Source: Allodiplogaster sudhausi (taxonomy: Eukaryota; Nematoda; Chromadorea; Rhabditida; Diplogasteridae). Taken from it: a DNA stretch of 64,000 nt. Shown here one piece after another: positions 22,723-35,500 of this stretch (positions are counted from its first letter, which is position 1; each line of letters begins with the position of its first letter). Position numbers and translations under genes: made by a program. The stretch is from assembly GCA_945643635.1 (NCBI GenBank), contig CALZFC010000280.1:343501-407500 (forward strand), given 5' to 3'. The notes beneath the pieces are model-generated. The model was given only the letters and a program-made list of their open reading frames with translations, was not told the origin of the DNA and made no database searches.

Positions 22723-24204
22723 CATCGCTGAAGCTTCCCTCCGGCCACCTTTTAATGCTCAATAAAAGTCTATTTGTTGATTACCTTGAGGCATTTTGGA
22801 ATGAGTAACGAAAGGGAATCGAAGACAAAACATTGACTCAGAAATGTAAGAATAACAATGGTTGAAATATGCGTGAGAAATACAACTATTGTGTGTTTGG
22901 ATATTATTGCATTCGAAAGGCTGAAATATGAGAGAAAGAATTCTGTAAACTACAAATTATAAACCAATTTAAAATAAATTCGAACCATATACTCTTTGAA
23001 TGATCTACATCAAATCGACAGGTTTCGACATCTCTCACGTTTTCGATTCATTCAAGGAAAAACATTTCTCTTAATTAGTTTAAATGAATATTTTGTAATA
23101 CACGAAATTAGTGTATTGCGAAACCAAATTTTTTTAATGATGATCCACTGCTCTGTTGGCCTGAGCGAGAGTTTTTATAATTTATATAATTTTTTTAAAA
23201 GATTTGGTCTTCTGATGTGAGGGTATTTCGTGAGTCTCGCCATATTCTTTAAAGCTGGCAGTTTACAATTTGGCGCAGCTCTCGTCGATCTGAATTAAGA
23301 TCTAGAGCAAATCTTACGCGAGGACGAAGAGTGCTTAGGAGCCCAACTGAACCCGAATCACTTTAGTCGAAATGATACAAATACAAGCTCCGTATATGTA
23401 AAATCTAGCATAAAATTTACTATTCTCTTTAGATAATTTCGATAGGAAAACATGCAAAAATATTTATGTACTATAGTAAAATTTATGACATCGACAAAGT
23501 ATAATAACGTTTTAACTACATTATTCAAAAATTAAATTCATGAAATCATATTGCCTCATTTGCCTGCCCTTCCACGTCCGTAAAATGACCGTAAAGATCT
23601 CAATTTCGCAATATTTATGTTAACATAATTAGCATATTTCTGGAATCGTCCACAATAAAAGGCAAGGATTTCCCTGCAACCTCATTCTTCTGGTGCGCTC
23701 TCCTCTCCTCTGGTCGTCTCCTTGGTTCGCTGTCTATATTGATACCTCTTTCTCGTTCCCCTCCCATTTTCCCTGATCCTCTCCTCTCTTTCTCTGCCCT
23801 TCTATCTCTCTCTCTCACTCTCTTGTCAATCTCCCCCGCCCCTCCATATTCCAAATACTCTCTGACTCTCTCATCCTCTCTCTCCAGGAAAGATGTCTCG
23901 CCTCCTCTTCCTCCTCCCTCTCTTCGTCCTCTTCTCTCTGGCTGCCGCAGCTCCCAGTCTTGGCGACGGAGAACCCGAGGATATATTGATCGATGAGACA
24001 GCAAAAGTCAGTTTCATCTCCTGTAAGCCCATCCTGTCCCTAGGAATTTAATTTTTTGTAATAACAATTTCTTCCATCTTATAATTAATTCATTTAAAAT
24101 TTTTTCTCTCTTAATTAACTATCTCCATTCGTCCCCTCTTCGTTTCTCCGATTTCTCTCACATTTTTTGTGCAATCAGCATTCTTACAGCGCCATGTCAA
24201 GGAA
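22424..24204 (+). repeat. Segmental duplication, copy 2
   Basis: Partner of 16207-17985; joins the 3' half of C7 to the 5' half of C8 in the order probably ancestral, because both genes are complete here. Confidence 0.9.
23655..23662 (+). promoter_or_regulatory. TATA-like box of C8
   Basis: ATAAAAGG about 235 bp upstream of the C8 start codon; same context as C5. Confidence 0.4.
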
Positions 24205-24763
24205 GGCGTGGATCGGCTGAACGAAGAGCTCGTAAAGGCCTACCATGTCATCCAGGTTCAGTTTGGGACAAAAGAAAGGAGCAAGGAAAATGCAAAATAG
24301 TTTGGGTAGTTCAATATTAAAGTGCAAGGAAGTGAAAAGATTTAAAAATAAATCTTATTTTGTAGATTAACAGCGCGAAGAAGCAGCTTGTGAATGGACA
24401 TAATTTCATCTACAATGTTGATGTCACGGACACGGTGCTCTGCGACAAGCGACAAGACATTTTTCTGCCGCCGTAGTAAAGTGTCGCTTCTTTGGGGGGA
24501 GAAGTCGCGGAGCAGCTTCCCTCACCGGGGAGCGTCTGTCCGAATCTATTGCAAAAACTACATAACTATCTCTCGTGTCTCTAACGCGTCCTTTTGTGGA
24601 CGGGTGGGCGGAGCCTACATGTGTCCTTCTGTTCAGGTCGAAGAACGTTGACTGCGGCGTCTCGCCGAATGACGTCGACGAGTACAAAATGACGCGTTAC
24701 GAGCCCTTCAAAGGCGGCCCAATCACCTACACCTTTGAGAAGCTAACAGAGCATCAGCACTGA
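23893..24763 (+). CDS. Cystatin-like protein C8, best-preserved motif
   Basis: Exons 23893-24022, 24179-24255, 24366-24448 and 24637-24763, 138 residues. Signal peptide MSRLLFLLPLFVLFSLAAAA, acidic propart GDGEPEDILIDE, helix KEGVDRLNEELVKAYHVIQ, then INSAKKQLVNGHNFIYNV: QLVNG fits the cystatin QxVxG first hairpin loop. A Cys pair (LCDKSKNVDC) and YEPFKGGPITYTF in the PW-loop position follow. Known family role: secreted tight-binding inhibitor of papain-type cysteine proteases. By motif this is the copy most likely to keep that activity, although Trp of PW is Phe. Oddity: the third donor is GC (GACAA then GCGACA) where paralogues have GT, so the intron is either GC-AG or unspliced, which would truncate the protein after LCDK. 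AATAAA at about 24800. Confidence 0.75.
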
Positions 24764-24805
24764 ACTTCCTCCCCTCCCGCCAGCCACCTTTTAATGATCA
24801 ATAAA

Positions 24806-25136
24806 AGTCGAATTGTTTATTGACTGGTTTGACCTTGAAGCATGATGAAGAAAATAATGAAGAAAATGATGAAGGAAATAAAATAGCAACGAAAACAAAG
24901 AATGTACTTGGAAAGAGGAATAGAAGAAGAACAATGATTGAAATATGCACGAGAAAGAAATCATATGGCGAATATTAACCCATTGGAAAGGCCGAAATAT
25001 GAGAGAAAGATTTCAGGAAACAGCCGAATTATAAACCAAAAGAGATTCGAATCACGTACTCTTTGATATTCTGCATAAAACAGATGGGTATTCATATCCT
25101 CTGATCGCCATCACAACATCGATCCTTTCTAGGAAG
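24806..25136. other. No gene seen
   Basis: 3' flank of C8, resembling the flanks of the other copies ('ccgaaatatgagagaaagat'). Confidence 0.4.
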
Positions 25137-25440
25137 CTATCTCTCTCTCCTATCTCTATCTTCTCTCTCTATTTCTTTCTCTCTCTCACTCTCTTTTCTC
25201 TCTCTCTCTCTCTCTCTCGCTCTCTCTTCTTTCCATATCGATGCAGGCAGTGCAATTGTATAAGACGTTGTTCTCTTCTGACAGAGGAACCGTTGAGAAG
25301 GGGACGGGTCAATGGAGAGGGAGACAGAGACAGAGAAAGGGGGGAGACAGAGACAGAGAAAGGGAGAGAGAAAGGGAGAAAGAGACAGAGAAAGGGAGAG
25401 AGAAAGGGAGAAAGAGACAGAGAAAGGGAGAGAGAGGGTG
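25137..25440. repeat. CT then GA microsatellites
   Basis: CT-rich tract 25137-25225 and a 'gacagagaaagggagagaaa' tandem repeat at 25318-25438. Long frames on both strands are artefacts. Confidence 0.9.
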
Positions 25441-25499
25441 AGAATTCTGTTGCCGCCGAACAATTAGGCCTGCAGATAATCATGTGGTGAGGCAGTTAG

Positions 25500-25855
25500 T
25501 CAAATCTTCTGTATTTCATATAGCTATTTAATGATGTGATGACTTGCGCCTACTTTGCACAATTTGCATCCTTTAATTAGAGTCGAAATATCTAAAAAGT
25601 CTTCGTCAAGAATAGTCTCACTCATCTTCCTAGTCACTTTGCTGGCTTTCGTTGTGTACATTTGATTTTGTATCCTCCAATATATATTTAATTCGTTGTT
25701 AATTTATTTTTTCGGCATTAAATAAATATATAAATCCATGGTAGAACGTCTGCCTCTCCTTCTCTCCCCACTCCCTAATCCCTTATACATAAATAAACTG
25801 CACTGATTCATTTCTTATCAAATATTATATATGTCACATCATTTTGATGTATGAA
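25500..25855. other. No gene seen
   Basis: AT-rich spacer upstream of gene B2, ending in an AATA tetranucleotide run at about 25855-25882. Confidence 0.4.
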
Positions 25856-25916
25856 TAAATAAATAAATAAATAAATAAATAAACGTCTCTTGAGAGTTGC
25901 CTCGACAGCGTAAGAT

Positions 25917-26493
25917 ATGGAGCACTGCTACGCTGTCGTTCTTCTGTCAGAGGATTCGGACACTCGCTCCTTGTTCTTTCTGCTGGTTTGGTTTTAGAAA
26001 GAAAAGAATTACAACACATTGTTTACTCCGCTTTCCTTATTTACTCTTATTTACTTAAAGCACACCCAATAGAACTTATATGCTGCATAAGGTGCCCTTA
26101 TTAACATGAACCCATTATGGTTTAAAAAAAACCCAATGTGGGTGACGCAACCCTTTTCTCTTCCCTGAACCCACATGAAACTCCCCCGTAATTCAGAAGC
26201 GAAAACGAATCGCCAAGAGCGTGTCCGTGATCGACGCCGTCAAGGGCGCCGCGTTGCTCGGCCTTCCCACTCATAATCAGAATCAGAATCAGAATCTCAT
26301 CGCGTCACCACTGCTGCCTGCCACCGGCCAAACTCCCTCTTCCAATACGGTTCTTACTCTCAATCTTATGTTCAATTTCGTCATCGCTCTCACAAGGAAT
26401 GGTCAGAAATATTATTTATGGCTCTATCGAAAGCACTTGAAATTTATGTTTCAGAATATTAAAAAAAATTATGCTACTACAATGCATATATAA

Positions 26494-26527
<34 letters not shown>

Positions 26528-29500
26528 GAAATTTTTAAAACGTTTTAAAATTTGATAGTTTGAACACAAATTTTCACCATCAGACAACAACGTATCTATG
26601 AATAAATCAGCCAGGATCGTTGACAATATACAATGTACAAGTTGTAGTGCAGCGGATAAAGCGTGGGACTGAAATTTTTTGGTCACGAATTCGATTCCTC
26701 GTCGATTCATCTTTTTTGATAATATTTTATTTTATCTTTTCTTTTATTCTGTCTTTTTAAATCCGCAAGCAACGAATAAGTCACACGTGAACACCACTGT
26801 AAACGATGGTTGCACAGAAATGGAGGACGTTCGTTACTAGAGCATTTGTGTTACTCGTTGCATTCCATTTTTTTAATTAAAGAGTTAAAAAAATGATAAA
26901 ATAAGAAAAATCACAAAAAGATGAGTCGCGCTGTTTAATTTCGTCATCGCCCTAACATAACGTGCTGAATCCGGCTTTTGCAGACGGTACACACAGAAAA
27001 AAATGTGACGCACAATTAATGTTCCATCCAAAATTGTGACCAAAAATGTGACACGCAAGCGGCCGCCGAAGAGAATTGTGACAACGGATGTCACATTTTG
27101 GTGGCAAGGGGGGACGAGGCGATGCGAGAACAGAAAATGTGACATTGTACCACTTTCGACCATGTTTAAAAAAATATTCGGAATCATCATTTGAACGGAA
27201 CGTTTAATTTTCGGAAGAAAATCTCGGGTTAACAAACACTTAAAACTTATCCTTTTTTTATTTCATGTTTGTAATATTGAATCGCTTTTTGATATGACAT
27301 TTATAACGTGTAAGCGTAGCGATTCTGCTCTTTTGTGTCAGTTAGAAAGCGAGAGTCCCCGGGCCGCGTAGTTAGCCAAGCTGCTCTTTGTGCTCTCGAT
27401 CAACAACTGGAGACTCAACTTCTAATAGTAAGTAATTGAAAAGTTTAACTCATTCATCCCGCTATTGATATGAAAAAGCTGATTTGTTAATGTTTATTCT
27501 TGCAAGTTTCTATTGCAGTTTTTATTCCCTTATTGTCAGCACTTTTGTCATTCTTTTCTCACGAATGAGTGATAAAATTAGCATTATTAAATATGCTGAA
27601 TATGCAACGTTGTTCTTTTCTTATCAGGCTAGCCCTTCTTGTCTGCGATTGCTGGAACTAGACAGCGTGTCGGCGCGCGCAGCAAGATCAAATTCTTTCG
27701 ACATCCGAGCGTGGTTTGCTTTTAATTCTTTTCTTCATAAGTTGATACATCTGTTAATTGATGCTGCCATTCTTCCCAACGAATTTAAATATTTAATGTG
27801 TTTTCTCTTTATTGGTACATTAACTATCGTTTATATTTCATGTTGAAATTCGTATACTTATTTCAGCAATTTTATATTTTCAGTATTTCTCTTGCCCAAT
27901 CCACCCAACAACCGCGCACCGCGCAGCTTCAACGCTTAAGCTGCTGCATTTTTGTCCAGGTACGATAACTTTTCAGACTCGTCTAACAACTTTGACTTTT
28001 AAATAAGTTTCGTTCGTTTATTGTTCTTTAAGAGTACAAAAAACTCATTTTCCCACACATTGAAAAGTTTGTTCCGAACATTTTTTTTCCTTGTTCATTT
28101 GTTATTACCTATTCCACGTTTATTATTTTTCTTAACTTTGAAAGCAGGATAATACAATTCAAAAGATTTTAAATATAAATAATGCGTTGTTTAGAAAATC
28201 GGTACGCACTCTTCCCCTGACTTCCTACCGGAGCTGGAAGACATCGCATCTCCGCGCAGACCGCGCTTCTGCCATCTGAAGCTGCCGCAGACTTGCGAAG
28301 GTTCGTTATGTTTATATACATTGTCTAGTCTTCAATTCTAGGGTAACGTGGTTAGAAATTTGTAGTTGTTATTATCAGGGAATAGAAGCCACTGTCGATG
28401 ATCCTAAATATTAGCAAGGTTTGTTAGCTGTTTCTGCCCATCTGTCCCTCAGGATGATGCCCAAAATTAGGAATTATTCTGTGAAATCGACAATACCTTT
28501 TTATACCCTATCGGTTATGTAGTTAATTCAATTTCTGGGCAAGTTTCTTTTGTTTTCCAGAAAAAAAACCGTAATCAAACCAGCTCTGTATAACTTATTT
28601 AAAATAAGCGAAACTGTTCTTTTCTTGTTTCTTTCTTTTCTTTTCTAAGAAGTACCGTAACCCAACTCGATGTGTATATTTTAAAAAAAGAAAATAAATT
28701 TTGGTACGACGAATAATTAATGCTTCTTTTTTGCTCAACATTTTATACAGGATTACCATTGTATATTCTGAACTGAAATATTTCCAAATGTAAGTTTTTT
28801 CCAGGTCTCCAACAACACGCCGTCAACCACACTGATCGGAAGCCGTTCCGGTGCGACATTTGCAGCAAGGTGGGATGTGATTTAACTTATTTTTTTTTAA
28901 ATATTTAACATACCGTACTCTCGTCCTTAAACTTATCGAGTATTGGAATACTGTTGGTGCAAGTGAAAAGTTACTTGAAACCTTGAGATGCTTTTGTAAG
29001 TGCTTTATGTGACTTACAATTACAATTATCGAAGCTGTAGTTGCTATTGATTAGCGAAGTTACGCTAAGTTTAGAGAATGTAAGCTTATATCTTTTGACT
29101 TTTAAATTATATTCAAAGGTATTTATTTTCTCCCATTTCTGGGAAACTGTTCTTGATTTTCAGGAGAGTTGCCCAGAACCGTAACCTTACGAAATTTGAG
29201 CGAATTAATTCGCGAATCCGTACCAATGATTTATTTTAAATGGAAAGTGATAAATTTCTGGACAAGTTTAATTTCTTAAAGGTACCGTATCCCAATCTGT
29301 TCTGTATGTGTCTGTGCAAGTAAATTCCTTGAAGTAATTGAGAATAAGCGATTGCGTTCCTATTCAAAAGAGTAAGTTTTTTGAGTGGATTTTTCTGGGC
29401 ACCTTTATGTTTACTATAAACTACCGTAACCCAACCAGTAGTAACAACTGATTGAAAATAAGCGAATCGCTCCATTGTAAGAGTGTTATTTGAAAGTTTT

Positions 29501-32500
29501 TACAAAGTATTTTTTTCTGGGCAACTCTTTTGTTTACTATGAACTACTGTAACACAACCCACTGGTTACAACGAATTGAGAATTAACGAATTGCACAAAT
29601 GCAAACGTGTGATTTGTATTTTTCTGTTACAAAGTTGGTTTTTAATTACGTTACGATATCCAATATTTGTTAAGCATGTTATATGCTTAAGAATATTCAT
29701 ACAGAAAAAAAATTCATTATTAAGACAAAACAATATAGTTATGGAAGAAAGTTTTAGACGAAAAAAGGAATACAAGGCTGCAAGAACTATAGAAAGAAAG
29801 AGCACATAGAAAGATAACATTGAATGTTAATATCTAATGAAAAAGGAAAACAACAAATTACAGTTTAGAATCTTAACGATGCGTTGTCCAGCGGACGTCT
29901 GCGAGGAGGAGCTTCCTACATTGGCCCACTTAAAACGGCATTGTCAACAGTCACACCTTGGAGAAAATCAATATCACTGCCGCTTTTGCTCATCTGAGTT
30001 CGGACGATTTCAAGCATGGCGGGTTCACTTGAGCCAACAACGTGAGTAGTAATTTAAACAAGTAATAACAGTACCTCACTATTGAACATCGCAAGTCTTC
30101 TCTTCAGATCCTGCTCTGATGAGGGGTCTTTATTCCGACAGCAGCGATAGCGATGGTGCAATGGATGTGGATGTTGATGACAATGGCAACATGGATGCCT
30201 CGTCTCTTCAAGAGGATGTTGAGGAGTTGGACGGCGACATATCTGCAACTGAGCTGGAGGAGGAGGACGATGAGAATGACGACTCGGAAGCGCTCGAAGC
30301 TGATGATTCGACCAACTTCTGCGAAACGATTAGAGCCGAGATCCTCACCTCCACAAGCCGAATTGGAATAACAGAGTCGGAAACGGATAAAATGGTGGAT
30401 CTGATTCGCCGTATCGCTAAGAACGTTCGAGCCATGAACGACTCCCATTTCGATCAGTTTATGGCTACACTGAACACCGTTGCTACATCATACAGAAGGA
30501 AGGCTGCGCTTCGACAAGAACAGGACTACATTGAACCTTTGCCTCGACAAATGGGGACGATGACTGTCCCCGTACGCGACTTGGATGGGAAGCAGAGTCG
30601 TGTCGATCGACCGTGCAAGTTCTACATTGTCCCACTGAAGGATTCGATAGAAGCGGCCTTTCGGAACGTGGAATTTCAACAGGTTTATCGCTATTTTGTG
30701 TTACATTGAAGTATATAGAATCTGTATGCTTTTCAGGTGTTAGAAATGGAGCCATTCGGAAGGGGGAATTTCCTGTCTCCACTGGACGGGCAACGGTTTC
30801 GTGACGCTACCTCCAGAACGAAGAAACCACTACTTCCGATTGTGGTATACCTCGATGACGTTTGCCCTGGAAGTGGTCTACGAAAGGCGTCGTCTAACCA
30901 CTCTCAAACCATGATGTTCTTCACTTTTTCCGGACTGAGACGGCATGCTTCGTGTCTACATAAATGGAAGTAAGTGTCAAAATGCTAAAATAAAAAAAAG
31001 CAGTTCTTCAAGTAAATGCTTTAGGTTTCTCTACGCGACATCGTACGGGTCTGATCACAAGGCTTATGGCTACAAGCCTCTTCTAGAAAGCTTCAAGGTG
31101 CCGTAATATATTTGAAGTAAAATTTTTAAAAAGCGTGAAAGTTGTAAATAAAGATCATCAATTAGTTTAACTTCTTAGGTAGAGTTGAACGTACTCTACG
31201 AAAACGGAATCATGGTGTCGTGGAGAGGGCGAAGCGTTGTCGTCTACCCTTGGCTGCACTCGGTTCTTGGTGATAACCTGGCACTAAACCAAGTCCGCCA
31301 GATGCAGACGTGCTTTTCCGGAGGTTTCCCTTGCCGTCACTGCTTGACCAACTACCGCGACTTTGGAGCCGTTCACCTAGAGAAGGACTGCCAATTACGG
31401 ACTTTGGCGTGGTCGGTTCCTTTGTCGTTGATCGGAGATTGGATGAATTTAAGCGATAACTTAAGGTATCAAGCGAACGGCCCTCCTGCTTTTGGCGTGA
31501 TGGGGGATTCGCCACTCAACGGCATTACGGGATACCACGTGTCGGAGGATGCCTACTGTGATATCGCCCACGACTTGTACGAGGGCGAGAGCTGCCGTCT
31601 TCTAGGAGTGGTCATTCGGGCCATCATTCGGAATGGACTTCCGCTCAAGGATATCAACGATAAGTTATGTGCCTTTGCTACTGGGCGAGTCGACAGCAGC
31701 TGCACAATCAACCCAATCCCGGCCGATGTTTCGCAAGGTGACCCTGTGTCCGGGCAAAAGGCAGCCGACACAGCATTTCTCATTCGGCTCGTCCCATTTC
31801 TCTTCCCGTTGGACGTAATGGTTGCGGAACCTGAGATCCGGCTTCTGTTCCAGCGCTTTTCCGAGTTGAGTCGCCTTCTCTGCTCATTCGAGTTGACATC
31901 TGGCGACATTGATTTGGTACGTTCTACGGCCGAGGAATACGTGTCTCTTGCTTGGCGAGTTGTCCCTCTGGACATTCCGCCCTCTCGCGCAGCTGCAGCC
32001 CATTCGTCCAGGCCCATCTACAAGACGCACGCGTTGCTGCACTATGCAGCTGCGATTCGTTCTCTAGGGCCAGTTGGACAACTGAGTACTCTGCAATTCG
32101 AGCAACTGAATGCGTACGTCAAGCGACGGTCCTACATTACAAGGAACTTCACGTGTCTGCCGTGCACGTTCGCAACTCACATCCAGCGCACTCTTTGGGC
32201 ACTACGTCTTCAGAAGGAGGCGGAATTCGTTCCCGGAAAAGGAATCGAGCAACATCAAGTGTCAGCGCTCGCACGGGCAGTTCTGAAGGAACGACGGGTG
32301 AAGTGCACTCTCCTACTCCAGCATCACGGGACACTCTACAAGTCGGGAGACATCGTTTTGCTGAACAAGAGTAGCAGCTTTGTTCCTGCCCAGATCGATT
32401 GCTTCGCATTCACGGAACAAACATGGAAGATCGTTGCAAAGATCGGACATCCCGCTCGACTTGATGACAGCAGACAATGTTGCTTCTTCACCGCATCTGG

Positions 32501-35500
32501 AGCGATCACAACTGTCTTTTTCAAGGAACTTTTTGATCCACTGCCTCTTGACGGCTACCCCGAGGGAAATGAGACCGCTTTCATGCCAAGACACGCCCTC
32601 TGCCACTGCTAGAATATTTTCGTTATTTTCTCTTAGCAATAAACAAATACTTTGATCTGAAGATCAATATTTCAATTTATCCCGTTATTTACGACGGCTC
32701 ACGAATATGTGATCATTTGCATGATTTATTTCCTAGTTAGTGTGATCTTTAGCGTTAGACCCAATGCGTCTAACCATTCTGTTGGAAGCGGGTGCTCCTG
32801 AGCCCGAGTGTTTGGGCGAAGAGGACTGCTACTTCGAGACCATTGCACAAGTCAAGCAATATGTGAGTACACGGACTGGCTCCCCTCTGACAAATGTCAG
32901 GCTGCAGCTCAACACTCCTCAGCGTATGATAGACGTTCACCCCTCTCAAGTTGTTGCGGCGCCACACGCACATTACATAGCAACAGGAAGCTTACTCGAG
33001 GTTTACCGATTGCCTATCTCTCTAAATGAGTATATTTTTACGTGGATCTTCTCAGAGTCCGGCAACTTCGACTACGATGAACAGCCAGGAGCTATCCCTC
33101 TCGATTTCTTCCACATTCCTGGTAAAAAATGAGTCCCTTTCGCCAACCAATCCGACTGCGCTCTCGTGGGAGAAAAACGCAGTTTTTCCTGATGATACTC
33201 GAGCGGAGCAAGGTTATACTAAAATGAATGGTCATATCTTAGATTCATGAATTTTCAGTTGATGTTGAAGATGCTAACCCTTGTGAGAGAGAAGTCGACA
33301 AAGATCGCGATCTTGAAGAGCTTGGAGGTAAATCATACTCAGATTGTAAGCTCTACGATAGTAATTCATTTAATTTACTTAGCGATTTCTCATCCCTCGA
33401 CACCTCAAGTTCGCTCGGAGTCACCGTTGGTCAGAACTCCCTCGGCAGTTCCAGATCGGACGATGTACACAGGCAGGCCTTTAAATTTCTGTTTAGTAAA
33501 CTGCACTTTTGTCTGTTGTATCCTTTAGTATGCAAGCAAAACTCGGCGCAAGCAGATTTCTAATTAATTTTCCTTTTAACAAGTAAACGTATGCGTTTAA
33601 GACCCCTTCTACCATCGTCTGAACCAGCGCCTTTTGAAATGCAGCTTTGAGAAGTTATTGGTTGGCAAGCAAGGAGCTCCATTCCTCAAGAGGCTACAAG
33701 ATGACCCGTCGTATGACATTTCGGACGACAGGGTTGGCCGCTGCCTGCTTACGAGAAGGATCGCCGACTTTCTGCTGACATACGCTGACACGCTAGTTTT
33801 CAACTCTTGAACAACTGATATTTTACCGCACTTTTTTAGCAGAGAAAAACCATCCCCGAAAGAGACGCGGAGCTTCGTTACGCATCTATTCGCAGGATAC
33901 CCCAACTGTTCTATAGTTAGCAACCTTTTTTTCTACACAACAGTTTTTAACTGAATGAAGATCATTATGAAATTTGAAAGACTCGATAACGCATTGCTAG
34001 TTACCTGAATTTTCTCTGATGTAACTACAGAAAGCATTTCAGGATGCCTTCATCGATAGCCACAAGGGACTTGTCGAATGCCGCGTTAGGCGGGTCAGAT
34101 CTCTTCTTGGAAAAAGAAGCTTGCTATCACAGCCCATCAGAGAGTACAAGAAGAAAGCAGGCAGCCGAGAGTGGCTTGCTTCTTCGGATAACGAGGAGGA
34201 GAGAGAAACTGACGATCATTTAAATGTCAGTTAAAGCTCTACAAGATACTGTTATATTTTGAAAATTAAAGGCATTACAAAACCTTTTGTTTAAGCGAAT
34301 TAACAACTTGATACACGGCTCTGTCGAGCACCTCGAACTCCTTAAGCAGAAGAGGTTTTTGTCTCTCGAGTCTTTAAAGTTATACAGATATTTCATTTTG
34401 TCATATATAAGAGAGTCTTTAGATTAAAATGTAAAATTCTACTACTAGTAGCAGCTCTCTCACAAATGGCGATATATAATTTTTTTTAGAAACTGTCGTA
34501 TACGCTTTTGCCAGAACAAGCCTCCGCGAGCAACAACGACACGTTACTCCTTCTACGCGCAGTCCCGTTACGTATGTGATTTTTTATTTATCGGATTTTG
34601 TTTTACATTTAAATAATTTGTCTATACTTACATGAGTTATTTCTTGCTCTATGGCTTGAGTTTAGAACAAAATTTTTGGAATTCACATTAGACAAATATA
34701 CTTTTGAATTTGCTTGCAGATTGTCGATGACTTCATCGCGTCAAAGTGCGCTTCCGCGGGAGACTTTCCACGGAGATTGCAAGAGAAGATTGCGCCGGCA
34801 ATGTCTCAGCGTGCCCTGCGCGTAATATCCGAAGCGAAGAGAAGATCTCTTGTTGAAGCGAACGCCTTCCCGCCTGGAACAAATGGTTCGGTATTCTCAA
34901 CCTTATAAAGTTTTGAGTTATCGAAAAAAATGCATCCATGTGTACTAAGTATTTATCTTTGTAACCCAGGTTCAATTGTATTTCCAAACTATTCATCGAA
35001 CTGTTAAAAAGAGAATAATTGTATGCCTCAGATTTCGCTACATTCGAGTTCTTACTCAACATGCTGGCACTGTTCGAGCATACAGACAAAAAGAAGAAGC
35101 CATCTCGTGTCAAGTTCGTCTACAATCGCTTCCTGGTCCGTTATTTATTACAATTCAAACTCCCAATCAATATCTACCTATTGCTTATAAGTTAAGTGAC
35201 ATTAGTTTCCTGTTGCCTTTTTCTTATCTTGTGAGTGAAAAGGAGCGAGAAAGAGAGACGATACAGCGAGAGGAGTGTAAACTATGCTGCTTAGGCACAT
35301 CATTCTGCGTCGTCGGCTCTTGATCAACTCAAGAATGAGGGCATCCGGCAGCCGGTGATAGTCGCATACGGTGATGTCTCTGCCAAGTTCATCATCGCTC
35401 TTGAGGGAGTCGATGTAACCGTCAGTCATGTTTTGTTAAAAAAAAAAAGTTGAAATGTAATTTTAACAAATTAAAAAAATGTAATTTTAACAAATTAAAA

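Noticed and set aside
30104..30448. 114-residue minus-strand and 72-residue alternative plus-strand frames
   Set aside because: Shadows of the acidic exon 30108-30682 of the transposase.
31553..32017. 154-residue minus-strand frame
   Set aside because: Shadow of the transposase exon 31179-32612, whose plus-strand product carries recognisable motifs.
33609..33923. 104-residue minus-strand frame
   Set aside because: The plus strand holds conserved-looking blocks of the second transposon gene (LLVGKQGAPFLKRL) in this span.
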